Origin: Bilabrum cf. latius
Taxonomy: Eukaryota; Bigyra: Bicosoecida; Bigyra; Bicosoecida
Reading direction: 5' to 3'
Length of the DNA: 64,000 bases
NCBI GenBank assembly: GCA_965178125.1
Contig: OZ237740.1
Coordinates: forward strand, 1,426,001-1,490,000
The notes beneath the pieces were generated by a model. It saw only the letters and a list, made by a program, of their open reading frames with translations. It did not search any database and was not told where the DNA came from. Position numbers and translations under genes: made by a program. Of this stretch, positions 13,101 through 23,456 are shown piece after piece (within the stretch, counting starts at the first letter, position 1; every line of letters begins with the position of its first letter).

Positions 13101-13290
13101 GCAGAGCGATGGTGCATGCATTGTGAGTTCGGCCTCGAATGAGTTCGGCGGCTTGCGATGTTCAGCCAAGCGGGAAGAACACACTTACTTGCTTAAAAGA
13201 CTGCCTCAGCTCGTCTATCTCTTGCGGCGAGAAATCGTTCTGCAGTGCTACTGGCACCACAAGTGCAGGTTGGGTCTGTGGGAGGCTCAT
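1181..13290 (-). CDS. Giant EF-hand / ankyrin / glycine-rich protein (4003 aa, 2 exons, 16 in-frame TAG)
   Basis: Exon 1 is 13189-13290 (34 codons). The intron is 13091-13188 (98 nt, GTAAGT donor, CGCAG acceptor, phase 0), and exon 2 is 13090-1181, ending in TGA. Exon 2 stays in one frame for 11.9 kb, interrupted only by 16 TAGs; I checked every gap between the open pieces and found no TAA or TGA. The splice joins half an EF-hand to the rest: FSPQEIDELRQSFKQ then LDVDGSGGLELEE. A second EF-hand, DEDGSGALDFAE, follows near residue 72. Later parts in order: a basic Ala/Arg region, a 12-residue Glu run near 1040, ankyrin repeats at about 1570-1710 (GRTALHWAARRGDLAMAGCL, GDTPVHVAAERGHSEFMQLL), coiled coil near 2530-2590, and glycine-rich beta modules near 2640-2930 (VWGAGGGGG and YVETIIAVEPGDLIICVVGQ). 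Calcium-responsive scaffolding is an inference. I know no family with this architecture. Confidence 0.8.
10052..10084. repeat. (CTC)11 trinucleotide tract coding for poly-Glu
   Basis: Eleven perfect CTC triplets lie in frame with the giant minus-strand gene, where they read as GAG (Glu). They extend an acidic run that follows a basic stretch rich in Arg and Lys. A perfect trinucleotide run of this kind is a likely site of length variation. Confidence 0.9.
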
Positions 13291-13497
13291 AGTATCTCTG
13301 ATGCTGCCGACCGCGAGGCCACGCTGCAGAGACGCCACTTAATCGCAACAAAAATACATGTCGCTTGCAAACGACAACCACGTCGATGGGTATTTTTGGG
13401 AAAACTTACATTTGATACGTTGGATTTGTTGCGTGCCCTTTTTACAGTTGCAGCAACAGTAGTTTCACTTCGGGATCCCGAGGCTCTAGCAGGCAAA
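13291..13497. promoter_or_regulatory. Divergent intergenic region between the giant gene and the GT32 gene
   Basis: The starts of the minus-strand giant gene (13290) and the plus-strand glycosyltransferase (13498) face away from each other across 207 bases of lower GC content. The plus frame stays open through the gap but has no ATG before 13498. A pyrimidine-rich CTTTTTACAG at about 13438-13447 could be a splice acceptor for an unseen 5' exon of the plus gene. I see no recognisable core promoter element. Confidence 0.3.
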
Positions 13498-15612
13498 ATG
13501 CGGGTATTGCTGCTAGGAATAGCCGCATTATGTTGTATCAGTCTCTTTCGAGCGGCAGCTTTCTCTGTATCTGGCTGTAGCATTTGGTACTCGTCCTGTA
13601 TTCTGGCCTTCAGCAGCTTGATGCTCGTTTTTGTTGGCATTCAGCTTCGTACTGCCCTAGACGCTCAACTCAAGTTGGGTAGGGCCAAGTATTCTTGGGT
13701 ATGGGAGCCTGTCGTGTGGGCTGGGAAGGAGCAGGCGGCACGGGCGATAGCTATTCTCGGAGCATTGGTGCTTGCGGCAGATTTGTTCGTCAATGGAATT
13801 GGTCCGGACCCCAGCTAGCTCTCAGGTGTTCCTTTGCATAGTTATATATTTGGCGCTCCGCCGTCCAATTTCGGAATGCATCTAGCGCTTGGATGCGGGA
13901 TGATGCACGACTGCGTTCATGTTGGCTCCAGCTCGGTCGCTCCGCTGCTGCTCGGCGGGGCTGGCACATCCAACGGTGTGGCACGATTCGATGTGGATAG
14001 GACCTCTGTACTGATTGGGGTGGACGGCACTGAGATTCATGTGGACTAGGGTTCCTTCGCGGCGCTTCCTGGAACGTTCTTGGAACGGTACCCGCCGCAG
14101 CTTAGAGTCGTCGCACAGCCCCTTGCATCCGCAGCAAGCAGCTCGGGGCACGTCGTTGCGATGAAAGTGGACTATCGGCAGCCCATTACACCCGCTGATG
14201 CCCCCGCACCTAAGTCGAGGAGCCTGGGAGCAGCCCCTCCTCCTCCTCCTCCTCACCCTCAGCCAGCCGTGCCCCCACCTCGAGCCATGGAGGGGGAGGA
14301 GCTCTCGCTCGCCGCCGCGGGGTGCATGGCCATCGTGCGCTTCTACCTCCGCAGGAACGGGGCAAGACTAGCAGGCACGCAGGCGACTGCTTGCTTCGAG
14401 TTGCGGAGCTCCCCCCCGCTAGCCCCGCAAGCTCCTCCGCCCACGGTTGGTCGGCAGCTCGCGCACGATGTAAACGACCCGGAGCTGTATTGGTGGACGG
14501 CTCAGGCGGCGGGTGGATCTCCCGCGGCTCCGACAGAAGGGGCTCTGGCTGGGCGGCCTCTGCTGCCGGCCCAATGCGGCGGATTCCCTGCCGTGGTGCA
14601 CCAGACCTGGAAGACGAGCGAGCTGCCGGCGTCCTACCGGGAGTGGCAGGGGACGTGGCAGCACGCCATGCCGGGGGTTCGGCTCGCGCTGTGGACGGAC
14701 GAGAGCAACCTGGAGCTGGTGAGGAGAGCGGCCCCGTGGTTCGAGGCCTCGTACCTGCGGCTGCCCAAGCCCATCGAGCGGGTGGACGCGGTGCGGTGGG
14801 TCTACCTGGCGGCCTACGGGGGGGTCTATGCCGACCTGGATTTCGTGGCGATTAGGGACCTCGCTTGGCCTCCCGCCAGCAGGACGGCAGAGGGGCTCGT
14901 CGAGAGAGGGGGCGCGGCGTGTACGGACGCGGCAGAGGGACCACCCCGTGAGGGCGACAGCGATCGGGTGGTGCGATCCATGGCAGACAGCGGCGTGCGG
15001 ATGGGGCCCGGGGCGGGAGGGGCAGGAGTCCCGGAGGGGGGACAGAGATAGGGCCAGGGAGAGGGTTAGGACTAGCCGGGGCTGCCTCTCCTGCCCGGGG
15101 ATGGTAGGGGGGAAGGGGTCCCCGGCTCTTCCCCCACCGGCTCGATGCCCCCGCTCGTGTCCTCTCTGGTGCTGGACCCCGCCTACGACGTGGTGCTGGG
15201 CCTCATGGATGCGTCCCCATGGCAGCGGCCGCACAACCTGCCCAACGCCTGGATGGCCAGCAAGCCCGGGGTGGGGCTCTGGACGGACTGCCTCCGGGAC
15301 CTGGACGATAGGGTCCGCAGCGGGGATGTGGGCGAGCACACGGCGGTGGAGACGGTGGCGGGGCCAGTGGCGCTCAAGGCCTGCGTGCAGCGGCACGGCG
15401 GCAAGTACCGCGTGCTCATGCACAGCCCAGAGGTGCTGTACCCGCACGACTGGTCTCGCAAGGGGCGAGGCGAGGGCTGTGAGACGTGTGCAGAGGGCAT
15501 GCCCAGTGAGGTGCAGGCCAGCAACCCTGGCACCCTCGATGAGGCCCTCCGGAGGCACGCGCCGCTGTCGCACTCCGCAACTTTCTGGACGCACTCTTGG
15601 GCTTCACAATGA
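13498..15612 (+). CDS. GT32-family glycosyltransferase with N-terminal membrane region (704 aa, 5 in-frame TAG)
   Basis: A single exon runs from ATG 13498 to TGA 15610-15612. TAGs at 13816, 14047, 15049, 15067 and 15073 are read as Gln. The N-terminus (MRVLLLGIAALCCISLF) is a signal anchor followed by two more hydrophobic segments. After a Pro-rich linker comes the catalytic domain: PAVVHQTWKTSELPASYREW, RVDAVRWVYLAAYGGVYADL with the DLD metal/nucleotide-sugar motif, and later LPNAWMASKPG. This order is typical of the OCH1/IPC-mannosyltransferase-like GT32 group, so a Golgi or ER role in adding a hexose to glycan or lipid is likely. A Gly/Gln-rich insertion holding three TAGs interrupts the catalytic domain at about 15040-15140. 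The start is uncertain, because the frame is also open upstream without an ATG. Confidence 0.75.
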
Positions 15613-15799
15613 TAACGGGAGCACACATCACCGATTAATTCTAGGAGGATGACAGTACTCCTGTCATCTGATAGCCTCTCGATCCTATCCATGGATTCGT
15701 GACGAGTGCACTCCGGAGGCGAGCACGCTGCTGCACGCCGGCTTCACCTCGCAAGCTCTTGCACGATTGCTGCGATAGATCCACTCTGATCATTTCACT

Positions 15800-17425
15800 A
15801 TGGAGTTGAGAGTTGGAAAGTATTTTACAGTTGGCAAAAAGGTTGGATCGGGGTCGTTTGGAGGTGAGCAGAGACGTAAAATTGCTTCTATCAACGGACA
15901 ATCTGCGAAATCAGGACCCTGTAGACCACCGATTTAGACTCACCCCGCAGAAATTTATAACGGAACTAACGTCAGAAATGGACATAAAGTTGCAATCAAG
16001 TTGGAAAGTATCAAGGCTGCGCACCCGCAGCTGCATTCAGAGTCTCGAGTATACAAAATCCTCTCCGGGGGTCCTGGCATACCCAAGCTTCATTGGATGG
16101 GAGTGGAAGGAACGTACAATGTTATGGTTATTGATCTGCTCGGACTTAGCTTAGAAGATCTGTTCGCCAAGTGCAACAAGCGATTCAGCCTGAAGACGGT
16201 GCTGATGCTCGCAGACCAGATGATCTAGCGCCTCCAATTCATGCACTCGCGCTGTATGCTGCATCGGGACATTAAGCCTGACAATTTTCTCATGGGGGTT
16301 CGGCGGCGGGCAGACTTGGTTCATGTGATCGATTTTGGACTGTCGAAACGCTACCAGGACGCTCGCACCCGGGCGCACATACCGTACAGAGAAAACAAGC
16401 AACTGACTGGGACGCCGCGGTACGCCTCAATTAATGCTCACTTAGGCATAGAATAGAGCAGGCGGGATGACCTGGAGTCGCTTGGGTACGTGTTACTCTA
16501 CTTCTTGCGCGGATCGCTGCCTTGGTAGGGGCTGAAAGCGCCGAACAAGAAGAAAAAATACAAGTTGATCAGCGATACAAAGCTAGGAACTTCACTGGAA
16601 TAGCTTTGTCGCGGAGTGCCAGATGAGTTTAGGTTGTACATGGAGTACTGCAAAGCCCTCCGGTTTACAGACAAGCCAGATTACGCATTTCTGCGCAAGC
16701 GATTCCAGCAGCTCGCGGGGAGGAATGACATCGAGTACGACAGCGTGTTTGACTGGATGCTGCCGCCTCACAACATGCCTAACCCGTAGATCGCCCCAGT
16801 AGTCAGCCAAAGCAAGGCTCCTCAGCGGCGAGCGAGCGCTGATCCTTCCGCAGTAGCAACGGGCGGGGCGGACGGCGGGGCACGGCGCCGGGAGAGGATC
16901 CAGCGCAAGGGTATTTCGAAGAGGAGACTGAGCGTGGACTCGGGCGGTCTTCCTCGCGCCGGAGGGGGCCCTGGGCCCCGAGCTGGGACTGGGGCGTAGA
17001 GCTCGTCGGGCGCTGACATTGGCAGCGCGGCGGGGGCAAGGGGCGGCTCCAGCGGCGGCAAGCGCATGGGCAAGGGGGCAGGGGCTGAGGCCGTTGGTCA
17101 TGACCCACGGCATGGCAGGGCCGCTGGGGGCGAGGCCGAAGGGCCGCGGTCCCGGCATTCCCACCATCACCGACACACACACGGGGGTGGCATCGCGGCC
17201 GGGGGCAGCCGCGGATCCAAGCTGAGCTCCAGCATGATGGCCGCCCCGTCGCACTCGATTTCCTTTGAGGCGCAGGCCGAGAGGAGGGGACGGGCGTTCG
17301 AGCCGGGGCCGGGGATTGCTACGAAATCAAGGAGCGTGGAGTTGTCTCCCTCAGAGGTGGATGGCATCAGGCGGCGCATGGAGGCGCTGATGGGGGACTT
17401 GGGCGACCAGGACGGTTGGATGTAA
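15800..17425 (+). CDS. CK1: Casein kinase 1 (512 aa, 2 exons, 6 in-frame TAG)
   Basis: Exon 1 is 15800-15863, the intron 15864-15950 (87 nt, GTGAGC donor, CCCGCAG acceptor), and exon 2 15951-17425. The kinase domain is complete: glycine loop GSGSFGE, AIKLES lysine, [12 protein letters not shown] catalytic loop, DFGLSKRY, and the CK1-specific [10 protein letters not shown] and [20 protein letters not shown]. TAGs at 16226, 16454, 16526, 16601, 16787 and 16997 all read well as Gln. Those at 16454 (GIE-Q-SRRDD) and 16526 (LPW-Q-GLK) fall on glutamines conserved across CK1 enzymes. CK1 is a Ser/Thr kinase acting on primed acidic sites in many pathways. The C-terminal extension (about 180 residues) is Gly, Arg and His rich. 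The gene ends at a TAA, which is evidence that UAA is still a stop, since the next gene follows in the same frame. Confidence 0.95.
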
Positions 17426-17563
17426 TACGTGGACGCACACACGACGGGGGGACTTGATGATGAGCGACCAGGATGGGATATGCATTGCATTGGTGCGGCA
17501 GTTGCACTTGGCGCCAAGACAAGAAGCAACACTTTTTCATAGTTTGGAGATGCAGCCGAGGTC

Positions 17564-20317
17564 ATGAGGGAGACAGGGAGACAAAATGGGTTTTCGTTTG
17601 CTGTTAGCTACCATTATAAAAGCACAAGTCTCGGAGAACTTGAGAAGCAGCACCCCCGTTGGCTCCAAGACACCCGACCTTGTAGTGGCAAACAAATGCT
17701 CGATTTTGAGTAGTTAAGGTCGCTTCAAAGCCTGAAAGATGCAATTAATAGCACAAAAGACTTTGAATCGACGCAACTGACAGCGGTAAGCAGTCGCAAT
17801 CAAGAACCAAACTCTGGTGACCATCGTAGTCCACCAAGAAGAAAAGCCGTAGCGGTTGAAGAGACCCCTTTGTTGAAACAGCATATCGCTTGGCCCCAGT
17901 CGTGTGGACGTGTGAATGAGTGTGAATCACGGCGAAAAGCAGATCGTACATGTGCAATAGAATCGCCCAGCAGCGCGCAGGACGCTGCAGCCCACGTATG
18001 CAGCAACCGGTTCGGAATCGAGCACCTCAAGTCAAAGCAGAGACGGGCCTTGAAGTGCATGCTACGATTCAGCCCAAACATTGGCCCCGAATCATATTCA
18101 TCCGAGGCAGCTGCTTCCAGTGGGTGCACGTCGTCAGTTCCGTCCAATCAGCGCGATGTGCTGCTGCTCCTGCCAACCGGCTACGGCAAATCTGCGTGCT
18201 ACCTGGCGCCGGCAGGTATGAGCCCGGGCATCACTGTGGTGCTCTGCCCCCTCGTTGCACTGGTTGACGACCAATGCAGACAGGCGAGCGCAGCCAGTCT
18301 CCAGAGCGCTGTCCTGCACTCGGGTATGAGCGACACGGCCCGCCGGCGCGTGCTCGCCCGCCTGTGGGCTGCAGCCAGGGCGCCGATGGCAACGCTGCAG
18401 CGGGCCGCGAAAGTGTACTGCAGCGGTGCACCTGGGGCCAGCGATGAAGCGCCTGCCTCTGTCCTGGACGTGCTTGTCACCACCCCGGAACAGGTGCTAC
18501 ACTCGTCACCCCTGCGCGCGGCCCTCTCCGCCCTGCACGCCAGGAGCCTGCTGGCTCGATTCGTGGTGGACGAGGCGCACGTGCTGGCGCGCTGGGGGCC
18601 TGGCTTCAGGCCCGCTCTGCTGTAGCTAGGATCGATTCGTGCCAAGTGGCCGAGGGCACAGCTGGTGGCGTGCACGGCCACTGCCACGGCTGGTATCGCA
18701 GCCCAGATCGCCGGGTGCCTTGGAATGCGGGCACCGCGGGTGGTAGCTAGCAGGAGGGACCGCTGCAACCTGCGCCTTGAAGTAAAGCGGAGATAGCGTG
18801 GATCCAGTGCGTCGCTGCGGTAGGTGTGTCGTGAGGTGCTGGCGCTGGCTCTTCCAGGCGGGTGTGCACCTGTGAGAGGTGCACCTGTGAGAGGTGCCCT
18901 GCCACTGCCAGTGGCTCGAGAGGCTTGCCAAGGACTCGTGTACTGTCTGACGAGGAGCGAGTGTGAGAGGGTGGCAGCTGCTCTCGGAGAACACTTAGGG
19001 TGTTCTGCAGTCGCTTGCTACCACGCAGGGATGGGGGCAGAAGAACGGGCAGGCGCGGTGAGGGCCTTCGCGCAAGGCCAGGTGAGGGTGGTCGTGGGCA
19101 CGGTGGCGTTCTCCATGGGCATCGACCACAGAGCCGTTCGGTTTGTAGTTCACGCAGGGTGTCCGACGAGCCCTTTGGCCTACATGCAGGAGATAGGGAG
19201 GGCGGGCAGGGACGGGCAGCCGGCTTGCTGTGTGCTGCTGGCAGGAGAGGGTGACCTTGGGCGGGCTGTGGGGCATGCAGGTGCTGACGTGGACGAAAGC
19301 GAGGGCGGGCCGGGATGGGAAGCCCGAGCGATTAGCAGGTACTGCGACTGCTCGTGCGTGTGCAGGCGAGTGCTGCTGCGAGAGCTAGCCGGGGTGGTTA
19401 GTCACGGGTTGCGCACTCTAGAGGACGAGCCCTCGTCGAGGACAGCGGCTGCTGCGGCGGGCGTAGGGGGTTCATTGGCAGGACCTTTGCTGGAGGCAGT
19501 GCAGCTGGACGATGCTGGGCTGCTTGCTGCCGCCATGCAGAGGGACGCTCAGTCGTGGCCCGCCCGGGGATGCTGCGATGTGTGCGATGCGCTGCTGGCC
19601 CGCCGGGGGGACGGGGCAGCGGTGTCGGGGCCACTTGCAGCCCGTGCATGCCTGGGTCCTGGTCCTGATGGTCCTGTTGAGGACTCTGCGGATGCCTGCG
19701 GCCCAACTGCGAGTGCGTGGGACGTAGTCGACATAGGCTCGTGCAAACGAGCGGTGGCATAGGCGCTAAAGGAGTCTGCAGACGTGTCCACCAAACCAGG
19801 CAGCCAGGCGCATACACCGTGGGCTATCCGGCGACGGGCAGTGGAGCTCCTCGCTCTAGAGGCGGCGAGGGGCGGGGGCACTTCTCGCAGCAGTGTGACT
19901 AGTGTGACTGGCAATGGCCAAGCAGGTGGTATTGAGACTCATGTTCGGGACAAGGACAGCATGTTTGGCATCGAGGATGCCATCTACAGCCAGGCAGTAA
20001 GCATTCACGAGCCCAGCACTGGGATGTCCGCACAGGATGGCGTGCGGTTGGCGTACGATGCTCTTGTCCGGTCTGGGGAGTTGCAAGAGCACAGGGCGAG
20101 CTAGCCACTGGCAGGCGCATTGCCTCGGTGCCAGGCGGTGGCGGCACACGTGCTGCAGACTGATATTGGCGACAGGAAGGTGCAAGGGAAGATACACACC
20201 CAAGGGCGTAAACAGGCGCATGGGGTGGAAACTCAGCATCTCATTTTGGTCCCTCGGCACATGCGGGCCACCGGCAGTGGTGTAAAACAAATGAGGGCAA
20301 GTGGCTGCTCGCGGTGA
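17564..20317 (+). CDS. RECQ: RecQ-family DNA helicase (about 917 aa, 6 in-frame TAG)
   Basis: A single exon ends at TGA 20315-20317. The helicase motifs occur in order: a Q-motif-like segment FGIEHLKSKQ, motif I LLPTGYGKS, motif Ia VVLCPLVALVDDQ, motif II VVDEAHVLARWG, motif III ACTATAT, motif IV GLVYCLTRSE, and motifs V/VI GIDHRAVRFVVHAG and QEIGRAGRDG. A zinc-binding region (CDCSCVCRR and later CCDVCD) follows, as in RecQ C-terminal domains. RecQ enzymes are ATP-dependent 3'-5' helicases that unwind recombination and replication structures in the nucleus. TAGs at 17711, 18623, 18794, 18821, 19760 and 20102 read as Gln; the one at 18623 lies in the segment after the DEAH box (FRPALL-Q-LG), where RecQ proteins often have Gln. 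The start is uncertain: ATG 17480 is also in frame, and that longer version adds one more TAG. Confidence 0.85.
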
Positions 20318-20417
20318 TCGAGCACAGCTCCGAGAACGGCACTGCCAGTGTGCACTAGACCTGCATGGGCAAAGCATGGGCAAAATCGACGCATAGTATG
20401 CTTGGACGTGTACTACA

Positions 20418-21104
20418 TCAGCTGCACCACGCAGGGAGCTCCAGGAAACCGTCCTGGAACCCACCGGCTGCTTGCACGTCTATCTGTTGCAAAATGTCCC
20501 ACGTCTATTTCTGCCAACCTGGCGACCGTGTCTCAAAATCGAGGCGCAGAAGAGCCCCACTATCTGGGTCCGTCCATGCGACTGGGCTGATAGTCATTGA
20601 TCCCCCGCCTAACTCGCACTGGCGCTGCACGCCCATTCGCCCGTCGTAAAAACTCCCGCCAAACCGGCTCGGCATGCGGGTAGGTGCGCTCCCAACCAGT
20701 TTACACTCGTCAACAAGAAAATTCTAGGGCCAAAATGACGAATTGTACGGCAATGGGAGGAGCCTGCAACCAACAGTATCACTGGAAAGATCCACGAACG
20801 CGGCGGCCACCTTGCCTTGCCATGCCCAAAAAGTGTTCCAAGGAATGTCTGCTTTCGTCGCATTCAGGCGCCAAGCTGCGTATCCAACAGCATTCTCCTG
20901 CCTTGACGCAACAAGGGGGCCATTCCAATCAAAGTAGTAGTTCCCGAATGAGAAATCAACGGCACCAGGCTGGACGTCATCGTGATGCTCCACAAGCGTG
21001 ATTCTCCACATGAGGCTCTTTGGTAAAGCTGCAGGTTTTACAGTATTTCCGTACGCTAGCACTTGCAATATGAAAAGGAAGCACAAGGCATTGCAAACGC
21101 TCAT
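20418..21104 (-). CDS. Predicted secreted protein of unknown family (228 aa, 2 in-frame TAG)
   Basis: The reading frame runs from ATG 21104 to TGA 20418-20420. It begins with a clear signal peptide (MSVCNALCFLFILQVLAYG) and then has no further long hydrophobic stretch, so secretion or lumenal location is likely. Two asparagines in N-x-S/T context (LNAT, YNSS) and several cysteines fit an extracellular protein. TAGs at 20724 (SFWP-Q-NF) and 20505 read as Gln. Segments such as VDFSFGNYYFDWNGPLV and PVAWTDPDSGALLLRLDFE look like beta-rich folded sequence. I do not recognise a family. It converges with RecQ, leaving 100 bases between the two stops, and lies upstream of the esterase on the same strand. 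Confidence 0.6.
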
Positions 21105-21169
21105 TGCAGCGAAAAATGCTCCAGTTGCACTTGAGAGCAATACCTCTATTCACACGCAACCCCCGCCCG

Positions 21170-23344
21170 TCACAGATGTGCTCGTCTCTTGCGGAGCGTG
21201 GAGCCCATGAACACGTGCAGTTCTCTCAGTAGCAGGTGCGCGAGCCCGTCTCCTCGGGTGGGTCTTGGACGAACCCCCGAGGCAGCGCCCCTGGCCTCCG
21301 TCCCATCCACAAGATCGGCGCCCCGGCGCGGGTCGTGGCCCATGAGCGCCAGCACGGGCTCGGTGTGGTCAACGCCGGCCAGCGGCACGGCAGTTACACC
21401 GACAGTCCCGACGAATCCATCGAAGCGCTTGCCTTGCATAAACGCCTGCGAGGCGCCGTGCCTGTCGATGCGCATGCGGGGAGGCACCGCCCTCTCAATG
21501 CCCCCATTGGCACTCTCGATGCCCCCGCTGGCACTCTCGATGCCCCCGCTGGCACTCTCGATGCCCCCACTGGCACTCTCGATGCCCCCACTGGCACTCT
21601 CGCCGACCGTTGCACCCGGCCCGCCCGGCCCCTCATGCTTCCTCCTAGAATGCCCCCCACTGGTAGAGCCCCGGGGAGCCACTACCCCATCCCTGAGCTC
21701 CTGCAAAGCGGCGAGCAGATCCGCTGTGCTGGACGGGGGCACTACACCGTCGGCGGTGCCATGCAGCAGCAGCAGCGGAGGCATTCGGCCGAGAAGAGCG
21801 TGCCTGCCCGGCTCGGACAGGTGCACCGCCATGCGCTGTAGCTATCGCGCAGGCGACAGCCGAGCAAACCCAGCCTCCGTGCCTCCCATCGCGGGCGCCA
21901 TGGGCGACACTCGCTCCACCCCCTTGAGCGAGAGCGGGCCCAGGGCCACTCTCCTCGAGGCTTCGTGTTGGAAGTGACGCTGCACGCAGTACACGCCCGA
22001 CAGGCCCACCACGCCCCGGATGCTCGCCAGGATCTGGTCCGCGGGCTCCTCGTGCGACCAAGGGGACCACGACGATCCGCCCGCTGCTGGTACTCCTCCG
22101 GTGGATTTGCCGGCATAGGGCGCCAAGGCAGCGGGGGCTGCTGGGGGGTGGTGCAAGGTGGAGGTGGTCGGCGCTTTGCGGGCGCCATTAGATGCAGGCG
22201 ACAGCTCGGCTGCCATGCCCGCGCACTGCTCCCCTGCCGCGAGAGCAGCCAGCCGCAGAGCAAGCGTGGTGACCAGGTGGGCCCCTGCCGACTGCCCGAA
22301 GAGCACCACGCGGGAAACGTCGACGCAGGCCGGCACTGACGGCCGGTCGGCCGGGTGCGAGTTAAGTCGCAACTCCCGGTCAAACTGCGAGCCCAGCGCA
22401 GGCGCAGACCTCGAGTTGGCCCCTCGGAATGCATGCGACGCAAATGGATGCCCCTACAGCCGATTCGCCAGCAGGCGGCGGGCACGGGCGAGCGAGTGCA
22501 TATGGCGGGTGGTGGGGTCGTGCACGGTTGCCTGCCCTTTGCTTGTCCGGCCCTGGTTTGAGTCTCCCGTGGCACTCGCTGCCACTGCCACTGAAGTCAA
22601 TGGCTCCAAGTCGCTGCTGCCTACATTGGACGCGCGGGTTTCGGCCAAGCTCTAGCCCGGGTCGGCACCTTCCTGCCGCTGATGGGTTTTGTCCCACCTC
22701 TGCTCCTGCATGCGAGTCTCGCGGCGCATCCAGCAGAGCAGCCTTGCGATGTCGTCAGCCATGCCAGCCGCATCCGAGTGCGGATACACCCGGTACGACG
22801 GGACGAGCACTGCAGTTCCCAGCCTGTCTGCCAGTGTTCGGGCGAGCGACGCGTACTGCCAAGGCTCGCCGAACGCCCAGGCACCCCCGTGCACGTACAC
22901 GAGTGCGGGAATGCGACGCAAATCAGGAGGTTTCGCTCGTGACGGTGCCAGCCCAACCCCATCTCTCCTGACCGAAATTTCCGTTACATGCGCACGGTTC
23001 AGACGAAACCCATAAGGGAGGTAGATATCAACTCTGTGCCGCGGATGCGGGCCGTAGCTGGCCCGAACCGCTGGGCCTGCAGCCAGGCACCGTGCCAATC
23101 TGCCAACAACGCGGGGGCGGCTCAAGCCTGCAAGCAGCTCGGTTATCCCAGCCAGTGGAAACATCCATGCATCAATGCTGGCCCTGAGCCCGATGCTTTG
23201 GTCCTGGAGTGGTTGGACCCCTTCTCGATCTGAGTGGCGAAGCAGGAGCCAAGATCTGGCGAATTGCCAAACTACCGCAGCAGACCCCAGGGATGCGCCT
23301 AGATGCCAGGCATTGCGACCAACAAGATCAATGTACGAGCTCAT
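21170..23344 (-). CDS. Isoprenylcysteine-methylesterase-like alpha/beta hydrolase (724 aa, 3 in-frame TAG)
   Basis: A single exon ends at TGA 21170-21172. The fold signature is complete: oxyanion motif YVHGGAWAFGEPWQYASLAR, nucleophile elbow VVLFGQSAGAHL, Asp in LLLLHGTADGVVPP, and His in AGVDHTEP. The N-terminal hydrophobic segment (SAAVVWQFARSWLLL) and the motif spacing resemble prenylcysteine alpha-carboxyl methylesterases (plant ICME), which hydrolyse the methyl ester on prenylated proteins at ER and Golgi membranes; a general carboxylesterase remains possible. Relatives are nearer 400-470 residues. The excess here is disordered insertions, including a 21-bp tandem repeat. TAGs at 22652, 22454 and 21842 read as Gln. 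The start chosen is ATG 23344; an in-frame ATG pair near 23461 would overlap the divergent TXNDC17 start. Confidence 0.75.
21493..21597. repeat. 21-bp tandem repeat, five units, in frame
   Basis: Five units of 21 bp (plus-strand core TCTCGATGCCCCCGCTGGCAC, with a few substitutions) encode repeated SASGGIE-type heptads in the minus-strand esterase. The period is a multiple of three, so copy number can change without a frameshift. Confidence 0.9.
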
Positions 23345-23456
23345 TTCCGCGCATGTTTTTGCGCTGATTGGGTTTTGCGTCCACCTCGAACGTTCCACCA
23401 CGAGGTTCGCTGGACAGCGCAGACGCAAAACAAGCTGCTGATAGCGTATAATCATC
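23345..23456. promoter_or_regulatory. Divergent promoter interval (esterase / TXNDC17)
   Basis: These 112 bases separate the chosen start of the minus-strand esterase from the ATG of TXNDC17. They must contain regulatory sequence for at least TXNDC17. I see no distinctive element. Confidence 0.3.

Noticed and set aside
13033-13290. Plus-strand frame upstream of the GT32 gene, overlapping the giant gene's first exon
   Set aside because: It has no protein-like character and no ATG before 13498. The minus strand here encodes a spliced EF-hand.
13510-13640. Minus-strand reading frame giving a lysine/arginine-rich helical peptide opposite the GT32 N-terminus
   Set aside because: It is the hydrophilic antisense image of the membrane helices. 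The plus frame is open for over 2 kb into the catalytic domain, while the minus frame ends quickly.
15040-15150. Intron inside the GT32 gene suggested by the break between two open pieces
   Set aside because: The three stops in the gap are TAG, and the frame is the same on both sides. No good donor and acceptor are needed.
15800-17425. Casein kinase 1 pseudogene with six premature stops
   Set aside because: All stops are TAG, two of them at conserved Gln positions, there are no frameshifts, and the intron is intact. The same pattern is seen in most other genes of the window.
17423-17564. CK1-RecQ fusion protein if TAA is also read as Gln
   Set aside because: The frame is continuous, but a CK1-RecQ fusion is implausible, other genes clearly end at TAA, and no TAA occurs inside any conserved domain.
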